Shown: positions 1-11,113 of the stretch, piece by piece
Position numbering within the stretch: position 1 is the stretch's first letter
How the letters are laid out: every line of letters starts with the position of its first letter
Notes under the pieces: model-generated
Told to the model about the DNA's origin: nothing
What the model saw: only the letters and a program-made list of their open reading frames with translations
The model's database searches: none
Made by a program: the position numbers and the translations under genes
Assembly: GCF_007655135.1 (NCBI RefSeq)
Contig: NC_045134.1
Location: 11,800,982-11,864,981, forward strand
DNA length: 64,000 nt
Direction of reading: 5' to 3'
Source: Punica granatum
Lineage: Eukaryota; Streptophyta; Magnoliopsida; Myrtales; Lythraceae

Positions 1-438
1 AAGCAATATATTATATGACAGAACTGGGGTGACGACTGAGTAAAGAAAGAGTATATGAAGTATGTTCTTCAAGTTTTTCGATTACAATCCTATGTTTTGC
101 ACTTACGGAGATAAGTTAATTCTTAGTCGAGGTGAGTATAGCTACACGAGATACTCCCTTCTCACATACGGAGTTTCACTCCTCAGGCAAGTTTGGCAAC
201 TAACATCCGGTAGGAAACGAAAAGATGAAACGAACCAGTTAATTTGGTCTCCTACCCAAAAAAATACTGTTATATGTTGAATTTTCATGACCATTATAAT
301 GAGCATGCCATCATAGTTAGGTATTACAGTACGAATTGCCGCTTATAGTTAAGAATCCCCATTTTCAACATCATTTAGTACAACTTTAAACCCATTTTAC
401 GACGACTCTTTTACCACAGTACAATCAAGCCAAAAATC
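1..438. other. Upstream region of the proline-rich protein gene
   Basis: This stretch holds no convincing gene. It is the 5' flank of the gene at 514 and is almost unchanged in all three copies, so the promoter was duplicated with the gene. A short open frame at 62-280 has no recognisable domain and is not called. Confidence 0.5.
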
Positions 439-446
439 TATATAAA
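439..446 (+). promoter_or_regulatory. TATA box of proline-rich protein gene, copy 1
   Basis: TATATAAA lies 68 bp before the ATG at 514. The spacing suits a plant core promoter with a leader of about 35-45 nt. The same motif occurs at the same place in the other two copies. Confidence 0.7.
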
Positions 447-513
447 GAGGGCAGGAACCGAATGAGAAATGCATCAAGGCAAAGGGAAACAACCTAATTA
501 AGGAAGCAAAAAG

Positions 514-1230
514 ATGGGGTCTTCCATGGCCAGTATAATGGCCACTGTGCTTGTGGTGGCAACGTTCTTCCTTATCCAGCCGTCCCAAACTGCTGCAGCT
601 AACACGGAAGGATTCCCTTTCTTTCCTCTCCCTAAGTTACCCTTTCCTTTCCCCAGGAGATCACCGCCTCCTCCACCACCCCGAGCGGTCTGTACCTGTC
701 CACCTCCTCCACCGGTGCAGTCTCCACCCCCACCGCCTCCACCTATGCTATCTCCACCCCCACCTTCTCCTCCACCACCGCCTCCCCCAGTTACGTCTCC
801 ACCCCCGCCATCTCCCCAACCGCCTCCTCCCCCAGTTACATCTCCACCCCCACCTTCTCCTCCACCGCCGCCTCCCCCAGTTAAGTCTCCACCCCCGCCA
901 CCACCCCCAGTTAAGCCTCCTCCCCCAGTGACATCTCCACCCCCGCCTTCTCCTCCACCACCGCCTCCCCCAGTTACGTCTCCACCCCCACCGTCTCCCC
1001 GACCGCCTCCTCCCCCAGTGATGTCTCCACCACCGCCTCCCCCAGTTAAGTCTCCGCCCCCGCCGCCACCCCCAGTTTGGTCCCCACCCCCGCCATCTCC
1101 TCCACCGCCACCCCCAGTGCGGTCTCCACCACCACCTCCACCACGAGGGCGGTCTCCACCACCACCTCCACCACGAGGCAGTAGACCACCCGTGAGGCCG
1201 CCTCCGCCTCGGCGAGGAGGGAGGATATAG
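514..1230 (+). CDS. Extensin-like proline-rich cell-wall protein, intact copy
   Basis: This encodes a 238-aa secreted protein, probably of the cell wall. Residues 1-29 form a signal peptide (hydrophobic core VLVVATFFLI, likely cleavage after TAAA). Residues 30-48 are a short Phe/Pro linker. Residues 49 to about 210 are serine-polyproline repeats, mostly SPPPPSPPPPPPPVTSPPPP-like, which are the classic context for Pro hydroxylation and arabinosylation. There is one Cys pair (Cys60, Cys62) and a basic Arg/Gly tail ending RGGRI. No Tyr cross-linking motif is seen, so it is not a standard crosslinking extensin. The ATG has A at -3 and G at +4, and a TATA box lies upstream. No intron is needed. 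It is the only copy of three with an uninterrupted frame. The Gly-rich and Trp/Arg-rich frames on the opposite strand are shadows of the CCN repeats. Confidence 0.82.
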   Translation: MGSSMASIMATVLVVATFFLIQPSQTAAANTEGFPFFPLPKLPFPFPRRSPPPPPPRAVCTCPPPPPVQSPPPPPPPMLSPPPPSPPPPPPPVTSPPPPSPQPPPPPVTSPPPPSPPPPPPPVKSPPPPPPPVKPPPPVTSPPPPSPPPPPPPVTSPPPPSPRPPPPPVMSPPPPPPVKSPPPPPPPVWSPPPPSPPPPPPVRSPPPPPPRGRSPPPPPPRGSRPPVRPPPPRRGGRI

Positions 1231-1546
1231 CCTCCATGCTCTCACACAGCTCGGTGAGCAGCCAGAGTGTCTATGACTATTTTCATGCAAGATTACTTGA
1301 CCTCACCATGCTATACAAATTTTGCGCCCATGCATGCTCAAGAACCGAGTAAGGCTTACGTATATAATTTAGTCACAATGGCTGCCTACCTAATTTGGTC
1401 TCACTCAGTGTCAGGTTTACATAATTGTCACATCTATATATATAACAAAACGCATGAAGGCAGCAACTTTGTTCAAATAACAGATCTCCGCATCGTATAG
1501 CATATATGCTTGCAACATATTTCTGTTCTTTTGTTAGTTTGCCTTG

Positions 1547-1577
<31 letters not shown>

Positions 1578-2984
1578 AACGGTGTGATACATATATAATA
1601 ATCAATATGTATATTTCCTCTGTCGACCACTTTGGACTGTGTGAACTAATGGATCTCATTTATTCGCTTTTGATTTTGTTTTGCAGGAAAGGTGACGAAT
1701 AATATGAAGAAATAAATGAGGAGATCTTTGAAGACCTCATCTAATAATTAATGCGGTGAATTAGAAAGCGATCGCGAGTGTATCCTATTTACTCTCTGTA
1801 CTTATCGCAATAAAGGGGAATAAAGAGTAAATCTCATGTTTTGTGATAATTGTAAGACAGATCGGACTGCGGATATAAGAGGGAGGTACTCCATGTCTCT
1901 AATAACGAAGAAATAGAACATCTTATCATCTCTTAAGAATATTTCTTAGTTTTGCCTTTCCTTTTGCATCTACATATGAGCTATTTCTGCAATTGTGACG
2001 GCTGTGGTACATAGTTACGTGTATTTTTTTTATGTGCACTGCCCAATATTTGACAAGTTTGACCAGTGACTAATTTAGGTACAAGCTGTCCAATCATGAA
2101 TTTTCTCCATTCACAAAACTCGAATAATATAGATTTGAAATCTATATATGTAACAAACCTAAAAATGGTAGAACGTTCAAATTTTATTTTAGATTTGAAA
2201 ACTGTTTGCTTTTTTATTTTTTCCTGAAAAAAATAGTTACAAAGATTTCAAATCTATGAATCACTCATGTAAGTATTTCTCATTATTAATAGGGAATAAG
2301 TGTTGAATCATCTAAACCAACACATATTAATCATGATTTTGTGTTTAGATGGATTAATATTTCTGTTACAATAATGAAATATCTGGAAATAAATATGGGA
2401 TCTAGATCGAATAACAATTGTTAAAAACTCACGCTCAAATAGTTGTATGTAAATGCTGGCTTCCAAAATCATAACCTTTGATGTCCTCCGATCCATGAGA
2501 CAATTAATAATTTCAAGATAATTACACTCCTATCGAAGTATCGTCCAATTGATTTGGAGAGATATCATTTTTCTTAGTCGATATGAACGATTTTTTGTAA
2601 TTTATTGATGTCCTTGGCATAATTCATTTGGTTTTGACTAAATTTTATTTACGCATAACGTGTAAATTTGTTTAGATTAGTTGCAAATTCAATTGTGTCC
2701 GCTTGACGCGTGGGTCATCAACTAGTTTCCGTAAAAAAGGCAATGCATGAGCCTAGTAAAAAAAAGGAAAAACATGGGATACGTACTAAATGAGGCCAGA
2801 ACCTTTACTACATTTTCTCTTTCAGGCCAAAAATTTAATTTTATATTAATATGGCCGTAGCGTTTGTTAAAGTATTTGAATGGGGTTTTTCTCACTATTT
2901 TTGAAATATTTTTCTAAATTTTAGAAATTAAATTTAAATTCTGAACTTAAGAAAGACGAATTAAAAAAAAAAAAAAACTAGCAG
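1231..2984. other. AT-rich gene-free region with (TA)n microsatellite
   Basis: This is the 3' flank of the proline-rich gene followed by AT-rich DNA. A perfect (AT)n tract lies at about 1547-1574; its length differs in copies 2 (about 36769-36787) and 3 (about 56122-56151). No coding frame with recognisable similarity was seen. Confidence 0.5.
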
Positions 2985-3435
2985 AGACTGGGGGGTTGGA
3001 GCTGTCGTTGGCGGCCATCACGCCCCATCCCGGCCCCCACCCCCTTAGAAGTCGAGATCTCTTTACGGCTTCCTTCCTCATCCGAAGAATCTCGATGGTG
3101 TTGCCATGGAGGATGCCATATGAGCCGCCATCATTATCTTTATCCAGACAGGTTCCCATAAGAGCCAAACAGACAATAGTAATAACAGACCCAACATACA
3201 GCTCGAGAAGAACATCTCACTGGTCGAACCCATGAGGAAGTGAAGGGAATGAAATTATCATAATGATTCTTTGTCTGTTCAATGTTGATCTATTCAATGT
3301 AAGATGCTTGGGGAAGAAGAGGAATTGATTTGCAGGGGACAGAGGCCTAGGGTTGTCAGCACACAATGTGAGCGATGGAGGCTGCCAACGGCCCTGGGCG
3401 GTGGTGGCCGCAGGCACACTCGCCCCTCAATCATA
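2985..3435. other. GC-richer island, unassigned
   Basis: A block with clearly higher GC than the AT-rich DNA on both sides, preceded by a poly(A) run at about 2961-2976. Short frames exist on both strands (minus 2947-3168, plus 2996-3235), but I recognise no domain. It could be a retroposed or captured fragment. It is conserved at 38200-38650. Confidence 0.35.
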
Positions 3436-3479
3436 CGGTTTTATTTGCTGATGGAGTAAATCATATTGCATTTAACTTT

Positions 3480-3745
3480 ACTTTTTTCTCAATTCAACAA
3501 CATAATCATTATTTTTTTCTGATTTCTTCAATTTAATAATAAATTCTCTCACATACTTTTTCTTAACCATTATTACAATTAATTTTTTAATATTATATTC
3601 TCTCAACTATACATTATTTTTCTCTCAATTTAATAACTAATCATTATTTTTTTAATCTTCTTCAATTTAATAATAAATTCTCTCGTATATTTTTTCTTTA
3701 CCATTATTACAACTAATTTTTTAATAATAAATTCTTCCAACTACT
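3480..3745. repeat. Imperfect tandem repeat, about 134-bp period, AT-rich
   Basis: TTCAATTTAATAATAAATTC occurs at 3527 and again at 3661, with similar flanking text (ATTATTTTT, TTACCATTATTACAA). There are two diverged units. The copy-2 equivalent at about 38695-38955 differs by several small indels, as expected for a slippage-prone tract. Confidence 0.6.
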
Positions 3746-5031
3746 TTTGTTTTCATCCCTTGGTATTAAGTAGAATCATCATCTACTCCGTTACCAAATA
3801 CCACCTTAATTTATATAAGGAATTTAACTAAGTGAAAAGCCGCATGTTGAGCGGGAAAGATTTTTAATATTTTTAAAATCACAACAAGTGATCGCAATTC
3901 TTCCAAAGAATAAAATTTTTCAAATCAACAACACAACAGGAGCAAAGCAACTATTTAAATGTTTGATAATCAGCAATGTCAACTCATGGCAGTTAAAGAT
4001 GATCGCAATAGCATAGAAAAACAATTAAATCCTAATTCGATGGAACGACCATATGAATAAATTTGATGGAATTAAAGGGAAAACTTGATCAATCCTTGTG
4101 AAACGACCAAATTAATATAGGATATGGCGTTCGTGCTGCATAAATATGCATACAATATACAACTCTATATATATATAAAGTTAGGAAAGGTCATAGAAAT
4201 TATTTTCCTAATAAATAAATATGAAAATTTCCAATCCATCCATCAAAATATTCTACTACCATTATACATAGATATTCTATTATATATATATATAGAAACT
4301 ATATATATATATATATATATTACATATTCTATTATATATATATAGAAACTATATATATATTACATATTCTGAAACGGGATATATATATATATATATATAT
4401 ATGTAAATAAATTATAGAATCTATATTTATACTAATATATATTCTACTATTATTTATTATATGCGATAATATGGATGCCAAGCAGTGTTTTAAACTACAT
4501 AATTTTCGAACATATTTGGAGAATGTACCTTTCATGTGCATCTTCTTCGAAGATGATTTCAATATCCAATATATATATTGAATTTCCTATTGAACTTCCA
4601 CTATATATTTCATTATATATACTTAATCTCCTATTGAATTTCCACGGCATCTATAACATCCACTATATATTGAATTTCCTATCCTATCATATATTTAATT
4701 ATATCACTCTATATGTATAGCTAGCGATATAGAAGTTGCACATATATCTTTAATAAAAAAAATAAAAATGCTTCCTCATATATAAACGATGACATAGCAA
4801 CGGGATAGAGCTCCCTTTTATATTTTTGATAATGTGGCGATATGAGAATTTAACTCGAGAATTTGTTATTATATATATATATATATATCTAACTAATTAC
4901 AAGAAAAAGAAATCAAATTTATTATATTTTCCCTACATAGAGTCATTGTCACGGTTGTAACTTGTATATGTAAAGAGTGAAAAAAGGAAGCCTAGGCCTT
5001 CTTAGAAGAACTAATGACAAAATATTTATTT
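3746..5031. other. AT-rich gene-free region with TA microsatellites
   Basis: No gene recognised. Between 4275 and 4405 an ATAGAAACTATATATATATTACATATTCT-like segment is repeated between (TA)n tracts. The tract lengths differ in copy 2. A further (AT)n tract lies at about 4871-4888. Confidence 0.5.
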
Positions 5032-5048
5032 AATAAATTTTGCCCCTA

Positions 5049-5249
5049 CCAGCGTGGATTGGTTCAAGCGGTCCAGCGCTTATTCCGCTTAAATAAGGTC
5101 TCGGGTTCGAGTCTTTGATAATGCAGAAAATCCACGCTGTGAGAGCTTTACCTCTTAGTGGCCGACCTGCCTCAACTGGATTAGTCGGAGCCCAATTAGG
5201 TTTTTGGATACCATGGTTCCAAAAAGTTTTTTTTTTCAGTAGGCTCTGA
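5049..5249 (+). mobile_element. tRNA-derived SINE, copy 1, with 17-bp target duplications
   Basis: The head holds tRNA-like promoter text: GGTTCAAGCGGT in the A-box position and GGGTTCGAGTCT, a close match to the pol III B box. The body ends at an oligo(T) tail after GGTTCCAAAAAG. It is flanked by perfect 17-bp direct repeats AATAAATTTTGCCCCTA at 5032-5048 and 5250-5266, the hallmark of target-primed insertion. A diverged relative lies at 27815-27990. Confidence 0.8.
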
Positions 5250-5266
5250 AATAAATTTTGCCCCTA

Positions 5267-5665
5267 GTAAAGGTTATATCTAGTATGTGTGTATATATAT
5301 ATATATATATTGTAATCACCTGGACCGTCTTGGCCAAGGTTCGGTAAAAAGCAAGGATATAATTTGAAGTAGTGATTAGCTAGGAGGGAGTCTGGCCAAA
5401 GGAACTCTAGGGAAATTTCGTCATCCTATCGGAGTCAAGTCAACACGAAACTTGAAACTCTCTAGCCTTATTGTTTACATTGTAGGCTTCGGTTTGATTT
5501 CATGCAGCACATCTGGATCATCATGAATTATGAGATATCTAAATTCAAAGATGAGAAAGAGGTACAAAGCTTGAGCAAAAAAATCTGAGTTGAGCAATAA
5601 CGTTAAATTGGAATAGTTCAACGAGCGAAACTCCAATCAGTAAACCATAAACACCATAATGTTCC
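5267..5665. other. Gene-free spacer
   Basis: Contains a (TA)n tract at about 5291-5310 and otherwise unremarkable sequence. Nothing recognised. Confidence 0.4.
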
Positions 5666-8058
5666 TGTACGGACCCGAATTTGCTCTCGTCGAGACCCGC
5701 ATGTGTACACTATCGCACGGCTTGGGAGTGTCCACCTTCCTGTGGGGAAGCGTGACGGACATGCGTGAGAACGAGTTGCCACTTGCCATTGTACGACCCG
5801 AAGGTTGAGGGCCGGCAAATTACCTGGGCCTGGTGGTACAGGGTACACCTAGTTGCTAAGGCATTGGTCTTGAGGAACCGAAAGTTCTAGATCCGAGAGT
5901 TCTATTACGTGCGGGCCTATATCCCGTACGCCCTTTCGGTACTCTATTTGTCTAGGGTTTGCCGTTTCATTTCATTTACCGCGTGAATTAGGTTGTACAC
6001 TCCTCACTCGTTTTGACAACGTAACTTCGATGAAACACTCAGACCATCTGCTCACCAACCGGGGTCCTTACAACGACTAAATGAAAACACAAAAGATGTC
6101 TTTACAATGTGCTCTCAAATAAATACAAAATACATACACAATACAATACATGGACGCGGTCAATTTGCATTAGGCCAAATATTCCACTCGTGCTCACCGC
6201 GTGATTTTGAATGATCGAAACTAAGGTTAAGGCAATGCAGGCTCAGAGAGCCGGGGGTCGGGTCCAACCGAACCGACGGATATCAGAAGAGTCGTTTGAC
6301 TCCCGTGATAGCCATAGGGTCGGTCGAGCTCTCGGGTCATGTACGGCCACGACTTACCTACCCGATCCGAGTCGTCTTCCAAATAGACACTACTAGGAGT
6401 AAGGTAGTAAGTCGAAGCAAGACCCAATTCCACACTCGGGTTGCGCGCACTCAGTGTGTGTGGGGCATTGGACCCCGTGATTGAGGGTTTAACGGCATTG
6501 GACCTCGTGCATGACGTATTCTACGGGTTCGAGCCCGAACCGCAATTAAACAATGAGCAATAGACGAAAACATACGAAAGTAGATGCAAACAGATGAAAA
6601 CTGACAAAAGCAAACAAAAGCAGACAAATGCAAACAAGTGGTGTATTAAGCCAAGTTTACGTGATTAATCCAATTATGAACCGAGATTACTTAGCAAACA
6701 ATGTCCTAGCCTAAACGGACGAAAGAACATGTTTGTGTACGGTGCTAATTCGACTAAAGATGTGTGGATCTGTTTTAGATTGTTCTGTATGGTGACAATG
6801 CGGTTTATTACAAATTAGGCCAAGAGCGTGTGTTTTCACCTGAAAATTCAAAGCCATCCCTTTCTACCTATTTGCCCGTGTTTGATTAGGCCGAGTGCAC
6901 AATTAGTCGAATTATGCATTTTCTGACAGAAGAACCCGTTCTATCAACGCGATTACCGGAAATTTATCAATTCATGCACTTTGCTTAGAGCCGAGTGATT
7001 TATTTAGCTGAATTATACGTCCCTTGCCCCGTATGTGAAATTCTTTTAGTGATTACTATCTTACACCTTGGGTACTATGGGTTTGTGAAGCAATTTATGA
7101 CACGAAGACCAAGGTAGTTCCTGGAAGGCAAATAATGCCCAGTCAATGATGGCCAATGCGCTCTTGGACCCTTGTGGGTCCGAGGCAGTCGTCGATACAC
7201 AAATACATGCACACTATTTAAAACTGACGCGTTTGACTTACGATTTATCATCCTATCAATGTCAAACGAAAAATACGATTGCATGCAATCATATATCAAC
7301 CACGATCATAACACGTATTCTACGAAGTCGACGCCGCCATGATCACGAGAAACGCATGTAAACACGCAAGATTGCAGAAGCACAATATTTTAATGGAATC
7401 GATAAAATGGCGTTGACTCATGGAAGCGAAAAATAACATGAACACACATAGCGACGCCACATACGCATAATGAGCCTGACAAAAACGTATTAAAAGAACA
7501 TACATACTGTCGGTCGGGGACTCAAATGAGACGGGTTGGAAGCTCTTATTATTTTGTTATTTGATTTTTTAAAAGAAATTACCCAAGGACTGAATTGAAT
7601 AATTTAAAAAGATCTGGGACCAATTTGAAAATTCGGCTAAAGCTCTGAGGACTGATTTGGAACAGCTCAAAACGTCAGGGATTGCTTTGAAAATGTCAAA
7701 TTCGGCCAGGGACCAATCTGGATTCATTAAGAAAGTCAGGGACTGAGCTGAACATCAGTGAAAAGTTCCCCAGACTGATCTGAATTTTCTGGAAAGTTCA
7801 GTGGCTGAACTAAAGATGCTGAAAATGGCCCAGGACTATGTTGAAACAGATCTTAAAGTTTGGGGCTGATCTGGAAACAGTGGAAAAACTGCAAGGACTG
7901 AACTGAAACAGATTGAAAACTTTGTGAAATCGAGTTTGAAAAGGTCCCGCTCATCATCACGGTTCGTAAGACTCACTTTACCACTCGTTCCCAGAATTAT
8001 CACGCAATCACATCAATGGGGAGCCCTAGAAATGCCACTAAAATCGAGAAATCGTACC
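5666..8058 (-). mobile_element. Old antisense LTR-like block related to the LTRs at 11114 and 21382
   Basis: Read on the minus strand, this block follows the right-hand part of the 3-kb LTRs. It has the CACGGGGTCCAATGCCCCA segment before GAGTGCGC, the GTTTTGACA...GTAA...TTCGA...CACTC..GACC..CT segment, the GGCCCTC-AACCTTCGGGTCGTA segment, and an LTR-like terminus GGGTCCGTACA at 5666. Near 8040-8058 it has AATCGAGAAAT and GCCACT, matching TTCTCGACTTAGTGGCATGA of the LTR. Between 7560 and 7960 it carries the same CAGTCCC-type short repeats, here antisense. No matching partner LTR was found, so it may be a truncated or solo LTR of a sister family. Its left (U3) boundary is not defined. Confidence 0.65.
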
Positions 8059-8134
8059 TTATCCTAGAAGATTCCTAGAATATATTAGCTTGGAAGATCC
8101 TTGACTACTGCGGACCGAGGCGGCCTTCAAGTCG

Positions 8135-8160
8135 AGGTCGATCTAAGCCTAGATCGACCT
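8135..8160. repeat. Perfect palindrome, 11-bp arms, copy 1 only
   Basis: AGGTCGATCTA (8135-8145) is followed by an AGCC loop and the exact reverse complement TAGATCGACCT (8150-8160). Copies 2 (43344) and 3 (58988) read straight from GGCCTTCA to CTTCGAGCCCC, without this palindrome and its surroundings. Confidence 0.8.
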
Positions 8161-10220
8161 CCCCACCGTCTTCGAGCCCCACCGACATCGGCCTATTGTC
8201 TTCTCGTCTCTTCAATTTTCGTCTCTCCACTCCAAGGCTCGAGGGGATATACAAATAAAAAAACAAACACTGGGGAATCAGGGCAAAGGCAAATATTCGA
8301 GTCATGAACGGGTTCGAGAGTAAAATTAATGAAATGAGCTCCAAGACCACAATTCGAATCTGATTATGACTTAACATCCCAATAACTTAACTCCATAACA
8401 CCTGGGATTAGCATGAAGCGTTAAGAGAATTGATCTCGAGACATCTAAGCACAACAACAACTCATCCAATGACTCGAAGGTTGTTAAAACGAGTCTCTAA
8501 GGCCTTTAATCTCTAGAGGCCAGCAAGCAAAAATAAATATTATGAATCGATTGCCAGGGCTTCATAACGACGAGACATGGACCTCTAAATGCCTCTATAC
8601 CCAATTCTAGCCTAAGTCATATAGTTGAGGCAAGGGATAATCGACAAAACAAGCATGATAAGTCGATCTTGAAGTTCAACTATCAAATGGTCGTCCCAAG
8701 TCATTCACTATTCACACATCTAGGCAAAACCAACTCAACATTAGTTCAGTTTAACTTTTATTCAAATTCGACCACAACTTACCAAAATGCTTTGAATATG
8801 CCCCAAATCCATTGAAAAATCGTGCAATAATTCAGCTCATTGCTTGAACACCAACTCAAACAGTGGAAATCAAGTAATATCAACACGAATGGGTAGAAGA
8901 ATCAATGGCCAGCTCAACCCTATCCATGCTTACAACCGCGAACAACAGACTTCCGATAAAACGTCTCAAAATCAACCTATACTCATCACTCAACTAGAAC
9001 CGGGCATGAACAATCAAACTTCGAGACCGAAAAGACCTCACCATATCTACGTTGAGCTGAGACTTACGGAGGAACGGTAGATACTGCTTGCGGTGGACAT
9101 CGAGACCACCATAGTCGCTTTTGGAGAGGAAGGGGCGGCCTCTAGTTGCAAAAGGGAGAATCACAGGCGAGGAGGTGGGCTCAGGGTCAGTCAATGGGGC
9201 TTCACTGACCAGCGGGAGCCAGTGTGATTTTTCATGTTGATAATGGTCGCAGAGCCGAGAGTTGAGGAAACTCTAAATTTCCTCTGTGTCTTTCGTGAAG
9301 GAGGACAAGATCTGCGAATTGAAAGAAAAGGAAAGCACAAACGGAAAAGTCAAAGGCGAGCAAATGCAGCTGAAAGGAACGAATGTGAAAAGGAAACGAG
9401 GACTTAGCTCGGATAACTTAATGTTGGCAGCTCTGGTGGACCAAGAGCAGCAGCCGAATAGTAGAAGAGATGGAGGAGGTGCATGGACATATGCTGATTG
9501 GCAATGAGCCATGGAAAAAAGAGAGCCACGGCCCAGGAACGAGAGGAAGTCCTGAGGCTATTGACGGTGTTTTTTTTTTTTTTGAGAGCTTGGGCCATCC
9601 TAGTTGCATGGACAAGTCGGCCCAAAAAAGAAGAAGAGAGAGGCTCCTCTTGCTGCTGTCTGTTTTTCTTTGCGTGGGAACCGAAAGAAGCAGAGAAGTG
9701 ATGGTTTCCTTTTGGAGATGAAGTAGCAGAAGGTGGTGATGATGACAAGCTGCTGATGGAGGTCTCGTCCTCGTGGAAAAGAGAGGAAAACTGGTCCCCT
9801 CTTCTCCCTGTCCCCCTATCTGCCTTTTTTTGCTGTGAAGAAAAAGGAGAACCTGAGGAGGTGGTTGCTGGGGAGTTGCAGAAGAGGAGCAAAGATGGTG
9901 TGTGAGAGAAGAGGAAGAGAGGAAAGGGTTGCTTGTACTCAATTTGTTCAGCTAAAACAGAGGGAACAGAGCTGTGACCAACAGTTCATGGGTATGACCT
10001 GAGCATCCGAAATTATCCTGAGCTGCTCATGAACTTTCCAGCCTATCCGATATTTTTTCTTGATCCCTACATGAGTTAGGCACATCCTCGTAAAATTTGA
10101 AGATAGTTCGACCTTGGGAAGTACTCGAAACAATTTTTCTTCAATAGCTGGCCAATACCGGGAAATTTGGTCCTGATCTGTGAGGAAACCTTTAATTATG
10201 TACTAATCTAGCCTAAAACG
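8161..10220. other. Gene-free region, probably degenerate retroelement sequence
   Basis: No recognisable domain on either strand. The minus strand from about 9950 to 9410 has a pyrimidine-rich, Ser/Leu-coding composition and a poly(A/T) run at about 9570-9583. It lies upstream, in element orientation, of the old antisense LTR block and may be more of it. Small open frames here are not supported by any family. Confidence 0.35.
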
Positions 10221-10674
10221 TGACGCTGCATACACGCGAATAACCTATCGCAGACCCGTTGATTCCGCAGAATACCGGAACTACGACCTTCAATCACTAT
10301 TGATTCTTCGAATTCCTAAAAAATTAGCATCCAACTCGAACAAATCCGATAATTGGGCAAAGAGCACGAAAGCTCCAATTTTTATTGATAATCCAAAAAC
10401 AACTCCTCCAGCCCTACGGCTTACACAAAGCTTAAATAGGGTTTTAAAAAAACTAAATTGCATAAAAAGAAATAAACTTTCCTAAAATTGTAAAAAGCAC
10501 CCTAATTAACATAAAATTGCATATTTGAGGCCATAAACGATGGAATTCGCCTAAAATATCGAAATTTCATGGTTAAAGCGGTGAGTTTTGCTCCTGAGGC
10601 CATTTCCATAGAAATAGGGTCATCACAACATATTTTTCTCCAAGTACCGACTTGCCAGGTCTTCTGCCGCATCA
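10221..10674 (-). mobile_element. Remnant 3' LTR of the antisense captured-gene element, copy 1
   Basis: Starts TGACGC and matches, over about 450 bp, the first part (plus-strand order) of the complete LTR at 24419-25557: TACACGCGA.TAACCTATCGCAGACCCG, then TTGATTCCGCAGAATACCGG and so on. Homology stops at GCCGCATCA, where the sequence switches into the PP2C-like reading frame. This is a deletion joint that removed the rest of the LTR and the polyprotein. Confidence 0.7.
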
Positions 10675-11107
10675 TTCTCCCCTGGGTTGAGAGAATTCCC
10701 CTTCGAAATCGCTCTAGGAGTCCAGAGATAAAATTATCCACACAAACATACACATCTTCCATACTTGACCGAAAACCAATGTCAGCCCATGCTTCAGAAC
10801 GGATGATTGGAAAAAATCCCGACTCAAAATACTCTGCTGCAGTGATTGGTTCGATAGAGACATCTGACATCCTCGTCCTCATTTGTTGATTCGGGACATG
10901 GTACTTCTCAATTTCCTGCTCCAGCCTTGCCTCCCTCCTATCTTTTCTTCGCGAGTCCATTCTCTTGTCGATGGCCTCCCAGACCGCATTAGCCTCCTTC
11001 TCATCCCTCTAATCCATCTGATCCATTTGATCCAACCTCTGCTCCAGATGTTGCAGATTTTCATGGTCATGAACATATTCCACACGATCCCTCCTTCTAG
11101 GCGGCAT
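10502..11107 (-). pseudogene. Chimeric gag / PRP6-like / PP2C-like frame, copy 1, internally deleted
   Basis: The minus-strand ATG at 11107 begins MPPRRRDRVEYVH, a gag-like start next to the element's leader. About 0.3 kb present in copies 2 and 3 is missing here, and an in-frame TAG falls at 11009-11011. After it come the PRP6/STA1-like EKEANAVWEAIDKRMD and RRKDRREARLEQEIEKY motifs, then a PP2C-like segment (FFPIIRSEAWADIGFRSSMED). The frame then runs into LTR sequence and stops at 10502. There is no DGHGG or other phosphatase core, so no phosphatase activity is expected. The TSD of the 13.27-kb element begins one base upstream of this ATG (11109), separating it from its own leader and LTR. 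Confidence 0.65.
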
Positions 11108-11108
11108 G

Positions 11109-11113
11109 GTCGA
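11109..11113. repeat. 5-bp target-site duplication (left), GTCGA
   Basis: GTCGA at 11109-11113 and again at 24383-24387 flank an element beginning TGTCAGCACC and ending GTGCGCACA. The empty site GGCATGGTCGATCAAGATC is seen intact in copies 2 and 3. Confidence 0.95.

Noticed and set aside
748..1290. Trp/Arg-rich and Gly-rich frames opposite the proline-rich gene
   Set aside because: They are reverse readings of CCN repeats, without signal peptide or conserved start. The same shadows occur at 32845-33648 and 55311-55867.
5049..5249. A functional tRNA gene
   Set aside because: The B-box-like word is present, but no cloverleaf with acceptor stem and anticodon arm can be drawn. The flanking 17-bp duplications and tail identify a SINE.
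9404..9942. Ser/Leu-rich minus-strand frames of 160-180 codons (also at 44370-45124 and 60236-60762)
   Set aside because: Two overlapping frames of low complexity, disrupted by homopolymer changes between copies; no domain. More likely pyrimidine-rich retroelement leader.
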